In this document: piece after piece, positions 52,001-61,044 of the stretch
How the letters are laid out: each line of letters starts with the position of its first letter
Position numbering within the stretch: position 1 is the stretch's first letter
NCBI GenBank assembly: GCA_964036195.1
Contig: OZ038459.1
Coordinates: forward strand, 7,313,206-7,377,205
Length of the DNA: 64,000 nt
From: Sphaerolaimus hirsutus
Taxonomy: Eukaryota; Nematoda; Chromadorea; Monhysterida; Sphaerolaimidae
Direction: 5' to 3'
Position numbers and translations under genes: made by a program
The notes under the pieces: generated by a model
What the model saw: only the letters and a program-made list of their open reading frames with translations
Told to the model about the DNA's origin: nothing
The model's database searches: none

Positions 52001-53729
52001 TTCTCAGTTACCACCAACCGACACCCCTGAACAAGGGACACAGCCTTGCCCAGGCGACATTGGCACCCCTGCTGCAGAACTGTCCCATGGTAGTCTCCAA
52101 GTAGAACAGCGGGATGCCCACGATGATCAGGGCCAGCGTGTAGGGCAGCAGGAACGCCCCGCCCCCGTTCGAGTAGCACACAAAGGGAAATCGCCACATG
52201 TTGCCCTGGGGGCAGTCCCAGACCCTGTAAAGACTCTGTAAAATATAAAGACCCTGTAAAGTGTCAAATGTGGGGATACTGATTATGTGAAGTCGGCAGC
52301 TGGCCAAAACAGTTGGATACACCTGTTTGAATACCGCTGTTGATGATAGCAAACTGACATGGCATGTTAGTGTGTGGGCCGCCATTAGCGACCATTTCTT
52401 ATGTGATTATATCCAACCGTTATGTTCAACACATTTGGATACAAAAACATAAGATTTGGATACAATATTATAGGATTGGCCACCTATAGGGTCTTTACAT
52501 GACATTTAACATTTTACAGGGCGTTTTACATGACACGTGACATTTTACAGGGTTTTTACGTTTTACAGTGTCTTTTACAGGGTCCGGGAATGCCACCAAG
52601 CCAACGCAGTAACCCAGCGCGGACAGAACAAACTCAGAGTGCCGAGCCCAGCGACCGCGCGCTACTGAACCCGTCGCGCTCTGCGTGGATTAGTTTGTGG
52701 CTCGGATAACTCTGGCTAGGTAACTAAAGTTTAAAAAAGCTTTGTGTTGATTTTTTATCTGAAATTCATTTTAGGTAACTGAAATTGAATCACATTCGCT
52801 GGCAATTTTCTGGCAAATATTAGAACCTTCTGTAAATTAATGAGGTGTATTTTTTACATTGTCGTCTCTTCCCGGCAATGTATGAACCAAAAATTATACA
52901 GTTTTTATCATTATGTTTCGTTTTTACTATGGAATGATTAATTCAGAATTCAATTTATCACAAGATTTCATTCTTTAAATTATGGTAAGATTCTGTGCAT
53001 ACTTTGCGGTCCGCCGAGTATTGCAAAAAAAAATTTGACAGCACTTTTTTTAGCAGTTCTGGGACACTCGCACTTTTTAAAAAAGCGCCTTTTTATTAAA
53101 AAAGCAGTTGAAAAACGCTAGCCATTCCTAGTAAATCCATTATCCACCAACTCACCACCTCACGCACACCGCCACCGCCGTCAGCAGCATCTTCTGACTT
53201 GCCAAATCGAAACAAACCCTTTGTGCGCTCCTTCCACGTACCCGTACCTTTGGAACCCTCTGGAAAAAATATTTCTGAGTGTTTTTGTATTATAAATAGA
53301 ACAACTATTTGTCACACGGTACACTGAAAATTTTAGTTCAGCGATGGCGATTCTGCGAACGCTGAATTGCATTTAAAAATATTGATTTGATTTGGAATAA
53401 GGGAACAACCATAATGGGAATTTGTAATCCTTCGCGCAATTTGCACTCAAGCCAATTTTTTACCCTTTAAAGACGTTGTGTTCTTTACATTACTAATTCC
53501 CGCATTTATAGCTCAGCACCTGGTGCAAAAACGTTCGAAATCCGAATACAAAATCTCAGTGTACCATGCGACTTCGATTTTTTTCTAAATACCTAGATTG
53601 TTTTATGTATTTTCTCTCGATTTAGAATAAACATAAAAAAAACTTTTCAAATATTCAAGTTTTGGATACCGTTCCATCGTTACCTGTAATCGACGCGTCA
53701 GCGCCACCTATACTTCTTTCGTGGTCCAT
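40066..53729 (-). CDS. SLC6-family sodium/chloride-dependent transporter, complete 20-exon gene
   Basis: Plasma-membrane symporter that moves amino acids, GABA or similar solutes with Na+ and Cl-. Coding exons (minus strand): 53684-53729 (ATG 53729), 53156-53259, 52597-52680, 52019-52205, 51537-51586, 50568-50658, 48478-48583, 48129-48401, 47749-47879, 46905-47044, 46398-46525, 46213-46312, 44941-45054, 42171-42399, 41917-42059, 41379-41570, 41240-41316, 40760-40928, 40406-40519, 40102-40212 (TAG). All phases join, giving 862 residues. TM1 has [10 protein letters not shown] and NGGGAF; TM5 [16 protein letters not shown]6 [13 protein letters not shown]7 [12 protein letters not shown]8 [13 protein letters not shown] then LGIDSQ (Na2 site). 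Gly rather than Asp before LGN argues against a monoamine substrate. The second extracellular loop is long, Cys-rich and has four N-x-T/S sites. The tail is ~130 residues and Glu-rich at the end. A strong donor (CAG|GTAGGT) at 40066, 36 bases after the stop, implies a 3'-UTR intron. Confidence 0.95.
40213..40405 (-). mobile_element. SLC6 intron 19: intron-forming MITE
   Basis: The whole 193-base intron is one inverted-repeat element. It starts GTGCCAATCCCAGACGCTG (donor GT) and ends GTCCGGGACTGCCCCAG (acceptor AG). Internal inverted motifs CCCTGTAAAATG and CATTTTACAGGG run through it. The mirror symmetry extends to the exon edges (ATCTG| and |ATACC sides). The paralogous intron at 61192-61384 is the same element. 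Confidence 0.8.
43663..44326. mobile_element. hAT MITE, TAGGGATGGCAAGCGC ends, SLC6 intron 13
   Basis: A perfect 8-bp duplication CTGACGTA (43655-43662, 44327-44334) flanks TAGGGATGGCAAGCGC and GCGCTTTTTTCCATCCCTA. Subterminal blocks of AAAAAAGCGC. A decayed relative lies near 53030-53130. Confidence 0.92.
45256..46128. mobile_element. GGCGCC-array hAT MITE, SLC6 intron 12
   Basis: Ends TAGTGATGGAATGGCGCC and GGCGCTTTTCCATCACTA are flanked by CGTGCATG / TGTGCATG (8 bp, one mismatch). Terminal arrays of GGCGCCCTTGGCGCCTGGCG cover ~220 bases on each side; the centre (45500-45930) is unique AT-rich DNA. The long frames across it are array artefacts. Confidence 0.9.
48682..49088. mobile_element. 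Poly-C MITE, SLC6 intron 6
   Basis: It runs CCGTATTACCTCGAAATACC to GATAATTCGAGGTAATACGG, with TA at both edges. The interior resembles the 450-bp subfamily. Confidence 0.8.
49189..49930. mobile_element. Poly-C MITE interrupted by a hAT element, SLC6 intron 6
   Basis: The left end CCGTATTTCCTCAAAATACC and centre (ATGTACATGATGTATTTATTGC, TTTGTGTAGCCATGTACGTTG) match 27747-28099. The centre is split by the element 49319-49822. The right end is not well preserved. Confidence 0.6.
49319..49822. mobile_element. hAT MITE, CAGAGTTGTTAAC ends
   Basis: A perfect 8-bp duplication CATCGCAG (49311-49318, 49823-49830) flanks CAGAGTTGTTAAC and TTTTAACAACTATG. The interior has GTAAACGTAAA-type reiterations. 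It is the third member of the CAGAGTTG group. Confidence 0.9.
49938..50389. mobile_element. Poly-C MITE (452 bp), SLC6 intron 6
   Basis: It runs CCGTATTTCCTCGAAATACC to GTATTTCGAGGAAATACGG, with TA flanks. The middle is nearly the reverse complement of 38144-38600. Confidence 0.85.
51184..51475. mobile_element. Fold-back element, AACACCTTCCCGG ends (292 bp), SLC6 intron 5
   Basis: It is a palindrome from AACACCTTCCCGGTCACGTCC to its inverse, flanked by TA. It is a short member of the family that includes 14838-16306 and 55535-56663. Confidence 0.85.
52206..52596 (-). mobile_element. SLC6 intron 3: intron-forming MITE
   Basis: This 391-base intron interrupts the TM1 codons between GL and GN. 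It begins GTGGCATTCCCGGACCCTG and ends GGTCTGGGACTGCCCCCAG. Subterminal CCCTGTAAAA / TTTTACAGGG repeats are inverted at the two ends, with ~200 bases of unrelated AT-rich sequence between. It has the same termini as intron 19. Confidence 0.8.
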
Positions 53730-53736
53730 TGTGCCT
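53730..53736 (-). promoter_or_regulatory. Splice acceptor just before the SLC6 ATG
   Basis: On the minus strand TTTCTCCGCAG is followed by GCACA and then the ATG. It could be the end of a 5'-UTR intron or a spliced-leader trans-splice site, as is common in nematodes. No leader exon was found upstream in the window. Confidence 0.4.
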
Positions 53737-53862
53737 GCGGAGAAACTGTTCGTTGAAACTTTAAGTGGGGGTACTAAATGTATTGGAATTCGGTCGACTT
53801 TAGAGACAGATTCCATTCTCGAATCCATGAGAGTAGGTAAGCTGTGCCCTACACGCATGTGA

Positions 53863-55248
53863 AACTTTCAATGTGGCTTTAAGAGGATTTGGGGACTTTC
53901 ATTCCAAAAGTTAACATATCCAGATTTTTCGATTTTTCAAAATCGCATTTTAAAGTTTGGCGCTGGCCCGGCAGCGCCATGTTTGAGCGACAAAGCTTGC
54001 CCTGCACTTTTCAGATATATCGGACATTTGTTTACGGAAATTTTTGTGTACCTAAATTTTGTCGGCTGGTAAATATTTTGGCAGTTATGTCATATTTTGT
54101 AAACCACCCAAAATAAGGAGTAAATTTAAAAATTTGAACTTGAAATGTAAATAACTTCTTAACGGTGCATCGCAGGGCAAAACCAATTACACCACTGAGA
54201 AGCCCTTTTCGAGAAGTACACAAACCTAAATTTTCAGATCTATATTTATACCGTACTCGATTTATAGAGCAAAATAAATTTGGAAATTCACGTATGCACA
54301 TTTGGAAATGAAACTTTATTTTGTATGGGAAATCCGGCTGGCTCTTTGCGAGCGACCCGGAGCACGCGTGCACTTTTGGAAAAGGAACTTTTTTTTGGAT
54401 ATGTGCACTTATGAAAATGAAACTCCGGTGGTCCGACATGGATATGTGCACTTACGAAATGAAAGTTCTGTTTTTCATAGGGGATCTGAGATGGATATGT
54501 GCACTTTCGATATGAAAATTGTGATTTTTCTGAAAAACGGTACCACTGTATCTCGTGAACGAAATGGACTATAACACTGATTTTTTTACCAAAATGGGCA
54601 GAATTATACGTGGATGTCGAATCCACAGCTAACTCTATTTTTCTGGATTTGGCGCTTGTGAACTTGTGGAACGGACGTCCCCATTTGCGCACCGATTTTA
54701 TTGATGCCGTCCGATCCAATAATAAAAATAAAACTTTGATGTCAATGTTTTTCATAACATCGCGATACCGTTTCCTCTCGAACAACGCTCGATATAGGAG
54801 TCAGAAGGTCTCCTGGCATTCTGCCAAACTTTCCTTTTTTAGTTTTATCGGCCGAATTGCAACGAGTAAACCACCTTTAATAAATTTGTCGGCTGGATCG
54901 ACTGGTTTACCTTTGGCTCAATTTCTTTTTGCCTTATCTGCGACCGGCCCACAGCATGGAAGGTGGAAACAAGTGCGCTTCTCACGGTGAGTTACTTTTT
55001 TCTTGAGATTTCGTTTTGTAGCCCCCAGCGGTGTAGAGCGCTGATTTTATTCGGTGTTACGGACAGTTTTTTGACATGCTGGTTTAAGGGCGATTTGAAG
55101 CTTTTGTTGATGGTAAAATAGCGGATATATTTATTTATATTCCCGTATAATAAATAGATCTATATAGTATACATCTATATAATAAATAGCGTATTTATTC
55201 CCACAACATATTCAGGACTCAGGTATCATAATTCTGTTGTAAGAGTAC
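53863..55248. other. Upstream of SLC6: no gene recognised, short tandem repeat
   Basis: Around 54280-54520 the unit GGATATGTGCACTT followed by variable AGGAAATGAAA recurs at least three times. This produces overlapping open frames on both strands (up to 165 codons) that have no domain. I do not call them as genes. Confidence 0.45.
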
Positions 55249-55256
55249 CAAAACTG

Positions 55257-57611
55257 TAGTGATGGAAAAGCGCCATGGCGCTGGCGCCTGGCGCTAGCGC
55301 CAAAGCAAAAAGCGCCATGGCGCTTTTGGCGCTTGGCGCATTTTTGCTGTGGCGCCATTGGCGCTTGGCGCTGGGGTTTGGAAAAGCGCCATGGCGCTTT
55401 TGGCGCTTGGCGCTATGATGCCGTGGCGCCATTGGCGCTTGGCGCTAGTGTCTTAAAAAGCGCCAAAAAAGCGCCAAGAAGCACTCAAATTCATCATTAT
55501 TTTATGCAGAAAGACCGGAAAATTTACATAAGTAAACACCTTCCCGGTCACGTCCGGCACCCATTTTTTGATTTTACTTCTCACATCCTATCCCCAGTTC
55601 TAGGGCACCCCAGAGGCTGAAACTTGGGGGAGATATTGGCGCAACTTCCCTCTACTTCGCACAAATTTGGGGGGTCGCGGCGACCCCTCTCAGCGTGGGT
55701 CGCTCTAAGTGCAAACATTTTTTCGGCTTTTTTGGTGTCCCACAGCAGGTCCGGCACCCGCTGATTTCTGAGCTGTGGGAGGGGTATAAATCTAAAATTT
55801 TGGAGATGTGTTACCTACACCACTCCCCTACTATACACTATTCAATAATGTGAAATAAATGTGAAAAATTTCTCAAAAATTCACTTATTCTCTAAAAAAA
55901 ACCACTCCCCAATAGATGGATGACAAAAAATGCACTTTTTGAACTTTTTTTTTAGACACTTGAAGAGATGGTTTACGATACTTTAAAGGGAACGGTTTGA
56001 TGTTTAAAGTTTTGTAAAGAACCACACCTCTAAAATGCCTGCATTACAAAATTTGCTTAGGGCGAATTTTATGACATCATAATGACATCATTGCAGGAAC
56101 AAAAATTTACAAAATTTACACTTTGAAATTCCCCCCAAGTAAATTTTGAAATGCAGGCATTTTAGAGGTATGGTTCTTTACGTAACTTTAAACATCAAAC
56201 CGTTCCCTTTAAAGTATCGTAAACCATCTCTTCAAGTGTCTAATAAAAAAGTTCCAAAAAGTTAATTTTCTGTCATCCATCTATTAGAGAGTGGTGTTTT
56301 TTTAGAGAATAAGCGAATTTTTGAGAAATTTTTCCACATAAATCTCACATTTTTGAATAGTGTACAGTAGGGGAGTGGTGTTGATAACACATCCCCAAAA
56401 TTTTAGATTTATACTCCACCCACAGCTCAGAAATCAGCGGGTGCCGGACCTGCTGTGGGACACCAAAAAAGCCAAAAAAAAATTTGCACTTAGGGCGACC
56501 CACCCTGAGAGGGGTCGCAGCGACCCCCCCAATTCATGCGAAGTAGAGGGGGGTTGCGCCAATATCTCCCCCAAGTTTCAGCCTCTGGGGCGCCCTAGAA
56601 CTGGGGATAGGATGTAAGACGTAAAATCAAAAAATGGGTGCCGGACGTGACCGGGAAGGTGTTTATATGTGCTACTGTCAGTGTATTCCCGGATCAACAT
56701 ACCCTATTCTTGATTACTTATATTGCATGGGTATTCAACATTTGTCCCATCTAATCATAATTATGTAAGACTTTATGTGACTATTCATCGGACTCATAAC
56801 ACTCTTCACATAGGTTTTAGCTCAATCACTATACTGAGCTCGTTCCTTGCAGTTTTGTTTGAGCAGGGTCAAAGGACCCTGAAGTGTAAAGTTGAGTAAT
56901 AAACATCATCCGATATCTCATAAATACAATTTTGTTAAGTGTCATGCGAAATGTGAAAAGTTAAAATTTTTATTTTTTATTTTGATTGACATTTTAAATC
57001 ACATTTACTTCTTGACATTTGGCACTTGATTTTACAGGGTGTGGAATCACTTTCTGAAGCCATTCCAACAACGGCAATCCAAAATTTTATCCTGTGTTCA
57101 AAAGTGACTAGCAAACCTCGAAACTGCAATATCCTAGTAGAAAAATCGAAAATATTCCAAAAAATTGAAAACATTTGAACATTATTTTTGGGGAAAAACA
57201 ACTAAATTCCAAAAGTAATTTTTTAAAAACACCTAAAATATCTTAGCACTTTTTACAGATGGTGTGCTATACTTACCCCAAACACCCAGCTGCAAAATAT
57301 CATAACAAAACGAACAAAAGTGACCGCTGTTGACTTGTATCTTGCGCCAAAAACAAATTAACAGCAGTGCATCAGCATGGCTGCATATATGAGAAGCAAA
57401 AATTTTTTGGCGCTGGCGCTATTGGCGCTTGGCGCCAATATCCTCTGGCGCCATTGGCGCTTGGCGCCGTGGTCTAGAAAAGCGCCATGGCGCTTTTGGC
57501 GCTTGACGCCATTTTGCTCTGGCGCCATTGGCGCTTGGCGCTGGGGTTCGGAAAAGCGCCATGGCGCTTTTGGCGCTTGGCGCCAAAGTCCTGGCGCTTT
57601 TTCCATCACTA
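55257..57611. mobile_element. hAT-type element B, second copy of 19666-21172
   Basis: It has the same TAGTGATGGAAAAGCGCC ends and interior as element A. The flanks ACCAAAAC(TG) and ACCAAAAG suggest an 8-bp duplication with a small change. It lacks the poly-C insert of copy A but contains a fold-back element (55535-56663). Confidence 0.85.
55535..56663. mobile_element. Fold-back element (1.1 kb) inserted in element B
   Basis: Ends AACACCTTCCCGGTCACGTCC and inverse, arms of about 560 bases, TA on both sides. Element A at about 19946 has the uninterrupted site (acagaag-TA-tgtgtgctac). This demonstrates mobility and a TA target. Confidence 0.92.
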
Positions 57612-58615
57612 ACCAAAAGTATGCGTAAAGATGCACGGCAAGAACTTTTTTAGTGTTAAAAACGATGATTTAAACGCTCTTTGTTTTCATACATTATTGG
57701 CATCCTGTTTTGTTTGAATTGATGCTCTTGATACAAAAATCTTGTTCATGTTTGATTAATAAGTAAATAGAACGAGGTAGTTTCATTTCAAGTGACAAAT
57801 GTGGAAAAAGCGCTTAAATAAACAAAAACAGCAGACTCCATGTAGAATGGCGGCATGTAGTAATTATTTCACCCTACTATTCTATCAGAGGCCCCAGAGC
57901 AGTTCTCATTAGAGACTGCCGGTCAACTGGTTTCGTGAGTGAAAAACGATCCAAAAGCTGCCGTTCTATTGGAGGTGCCCTTCTTTTGTGGGTGTACTGT
58001 ACATACTACAATAATAATTACGGTATTGCGCTTGACAACGTTAGCGCTTGCCTATTAGCTCGCAATTGTATGATCACAGTGCTGTTGCAAAGTCAAGCAC
58101 TCACGCTGAACTGATTCCTTTATCTATATAAAACAATGGCCTATTTAGTTTGGCGTACCTAATTCTTTTGCGTAGACTATAAATGCACTGAAGATTTTGC
58201 ACCAAATTCTTTGCACTGAGTTTCCGGTGAATCCAGTCCAGTGCTTTACCGTAGAAATTTTTTAAATGAGTTCTGCAGTTCAACGCCGCCTGTCATCAGT
58301 GTCACGCTCACGTTTATGCTCAAGATACCAGACAGGTATTTACATTTTATTTACATGAGGAGTTTACCCATTTTAAAATGCACATGGCAATAAAAATACC
58401 TCTTCAACTTTGCCGCACGTGCACTTGAAAATTGTCCTGCGACCTAAATTGAACTAAAATCGAGTTGACACTGAAACAGTTGACATCCAATGTTCGTGGC
58501 GCCAATGGTGTTTTCCGTTTGGGATTACATCTTGTCATTGGAAGAATTTTTTTAAATATGACGAGTTTAGATGTCAAAGAAAATGGCTTCCGACAGATGG
58601 GAAATGTGATAAAGC

Positions 58616-59774
58616 TAACGATGGCAAACAGTCGAAAAAAAAGTATTTAAATTTTTAAGTGTTTTTTCTGAATTGAATTTTCGAATTTTCGAATTTTTCT
58701 TCAAAATAATTTTCGAATTTCGAATTTAATTTTCGAATCTTTTTTGGCAATTTTCGAATTTTTTTGGCTAGTTTTCGAATTTTTTCAAATAATTTTCAAA
58801 TCTTTTTGAAAAAATATTGAATCTTAAGCTTTAAACACAGAATTTGGACTGTCTTCATGTTCTGCTCAGTTGTTATGACCTTATTTTAACCATAAATTAG
58901 CATTAAAAATGGTGGAATGAGTTATGCAAACCAGTGTGCTGCTTCTTCATTTAATTCACACATTGATACATTTCATTCACCAACAGAGGTAAGGCAATAA
59001 AAACAACAATTTAAAAATTGGCGTCAAATAAAATATCAGCATAAAGTACAAAATTGGCTTTAAATACCGTATTATTTTTTCAGAGTGGAAACTTGGGGGG
59101 GGGGGTTAAACGAGGGTGGGTATTTCGAGTGGAGTGTATTATTTTGGCAGAAATTTTTCAAAATCCCAGTACTAAATTGTTGTTTGTAGGTAATACAGAT
59201 GTCAAAAAATGCAACAAAAACTGCCTTTTATAAGACTCTATATACTTAAGTATGTAGATGGTACAAACCCTGTTCTACACAACACAGTCATTGTTTTTAA
59301 TGTGTGTTCTGTGTTTCCCAGATCACAAACTGCATTACGTTCTCTATACACAAAATTGGGGGGGGGGGGGGGTGGTATTTCGAGGGGGGTTTATAAATTA
59401 ATAGTGTAAATTTTGAGGTGGGTATTTCGAGGGGGGGATATTTCGAGAAAATACAGTATAAAAAACGGATGTGTCGAAGTCCGCCTCTTCCGCCATGGAT
59501 GACATTTCAACGTTTTTTTTGTTACGTTTCACTTTTCCATACGCGCCGCGTATCAATTGTTGATTTATTTAGCACGTTGAATTTAACAGTGTGTTTTGTT
59601 GCCTTGAATTCCCTAAAAAATTCGAAAACTATTTTTGAATTTTCGAATTTTCGAATTTTTTGAAAAATAAATCGATTTTTAAGTGTTTTTTCTAGGGGCG
59701 AAATAAAAATTCGAAAATTCCGAAAAAATTCGAAAATGTTTTCGAATTTTCGAATCTTTTTTTTGCCATCGTTA
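58616..59774. mobile_element. hAT element, TAACGATGGCAAA ends, only in copy 2
   Basis: A perfect 8-bp duplication GATAAAGC (58608-58615, 59775-59782) flanks TAACGATGGCAAA and TTTGCCATCGTTA. Subterminal TTTTCGAATTTTCGAA reiterations. A poly-C MITE (59067-59456) is nested. Copy 1 near 37620 reads GGCTAAAGCAC without the insert. Confidence 0.93.
59067..59456. mobile_element. Poly-C MITE nested in the copy-2 hAT element
   Basis: It runs CCGTATTATTTTTTCAGAG to ATATTTCGAGAAAATACAG, with TA on both sides; the left end is partly eroded. Confidence 0.7.
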
Positions 59775-60335
59775 GATAAAGCACAGAACTCGTAATTATC
59801 AAACCAAAATGTCTAGCGGCTTTATTCATTTCAGTAAACATTCAGCAGCACGCATTAAATTCAACATCACAACGTTTGCGATGACTAGGGCGTCAACTGG
59901 ATGTCAAACTGAACTTTCATTTCAACTCCTTTGTCATTTCGTTTCATTTACCCACGTCCAGTCCAGATGACTTCCATTTGAAAAAATTCTTATTTTTGCA
60001 GTCAAATTTGTCTTTTGAATTTTCTAGTCAGAAAACCTTCTTTGTCGATACACTAATCAACATCACCTTTAAATCACTTTTAAATCTAAAAAACCCCAGA
60101 AAATCACAGACAGTCCATAACCTCACTTTAATCACTGAAAGCACCCGTTGTCGTGAAAATTGACTACATTGTTGCTGGAATTGCAAGACATAAATTACAT
60201 CACAAAATTGTGAGCGACCACTTTCCGATGCTGGCGCTTCCGCACACATCACCAACACATAAATACCTTTCCTTGCCAGTGCCATAAAAAAGAGAATGAA
60301 GTGTCTCTATGCAAATTTTTCTGATGTGTGTGGAA

Positions 60336-60616
60336 TAGTGATTAGAAAGCGCCATGACTTTGCGCATGACTCTCTCAGCCCATGCGCATCGCTTTTTGCG
60401 TTGGCGCTAGTGCCAGGCGCCAGCGCCAGGCATTTTGTTCCTGGCGCTGGGCAAAAATAGCGCCAGTGCCAAAAACGCCACGGCGCGTTTTCATGGGCAT
60501 AGCCCCAAGCACCAATGGCGCCACAGCAAGATAGCGCCACGCACCAAAAGCGTCATGGCGGTTTTTGCTTTGGCGCTACTGCCAGGCGCCAGCGCCATGG
60601 CGCTTTTACATCACTA
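60336..60616. mobile_element. GCGCCA hAT MITE in the copy-2 flank
   Basis: A perfect 8-bp duplication GTGTGGAA (60328-60335, 60617-60624) flanks TAGTGATTAGAAAGCGCC and GGCGCTTTTACATCACTA. A rearranged remnant of the same element is at 39909-40044 in copy 1, so the insertion predates the duplication. Confidence 0.9.
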
Positions 60617-60678
60617 GTGTGGAAGTGCTAGCACGCTCGGTGAAGCGTCTCGAACTGTCAGTGTGACGAATTTATTAA

Positions 60679-60925
60679 TATACTCGGCGAACATGATACT
60701 CTGCCCTCGCACTCATTTATGTCTCACGTTGGAAGCATGCCAATGATGATAAAGCATGCGATTTTTGTATAAAGATTAAAAAATCATTGTTGTGATTAAG
60801 TTAACGTATAAGCATCATAACAGCGATGACTTTTTCAACTTTTTCTGAAAATCACATGCAGATAAAATCGATGGCACGCTTCCAACGGGAACCACGCGTG
60901 CAGGGTGTAAAGTGATTGGAGTATA
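60679..60925. mobile_element. TATACTCGGCGAACATG MITE, copy 2
   Basis: Near-identical to 17723-17970. Absent from the corresponding place of SLC6 copy 1 (around 40045), so it inserted after the duplication or was lost there. Confidence 0.75.
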
Positions 60926-61044
60926 CTGTGCATTCAAATTTTTCTTCAAAATTCAAGTTCAAAACTCAATTTTTCCAAAACTCAAACACTGGTCGACTCA
61001 ATGAGCGCAGAACAAAACCACTAGCTAGAAACTGTCTCACCTAC

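Noticed and set aside
54288..54785. 165-codon minus-strand and 126-codon plus-strand open frames
   Set aside because: They overlap a short tandem repeat, have no domain, start or splice context, and are mutually overlapping.
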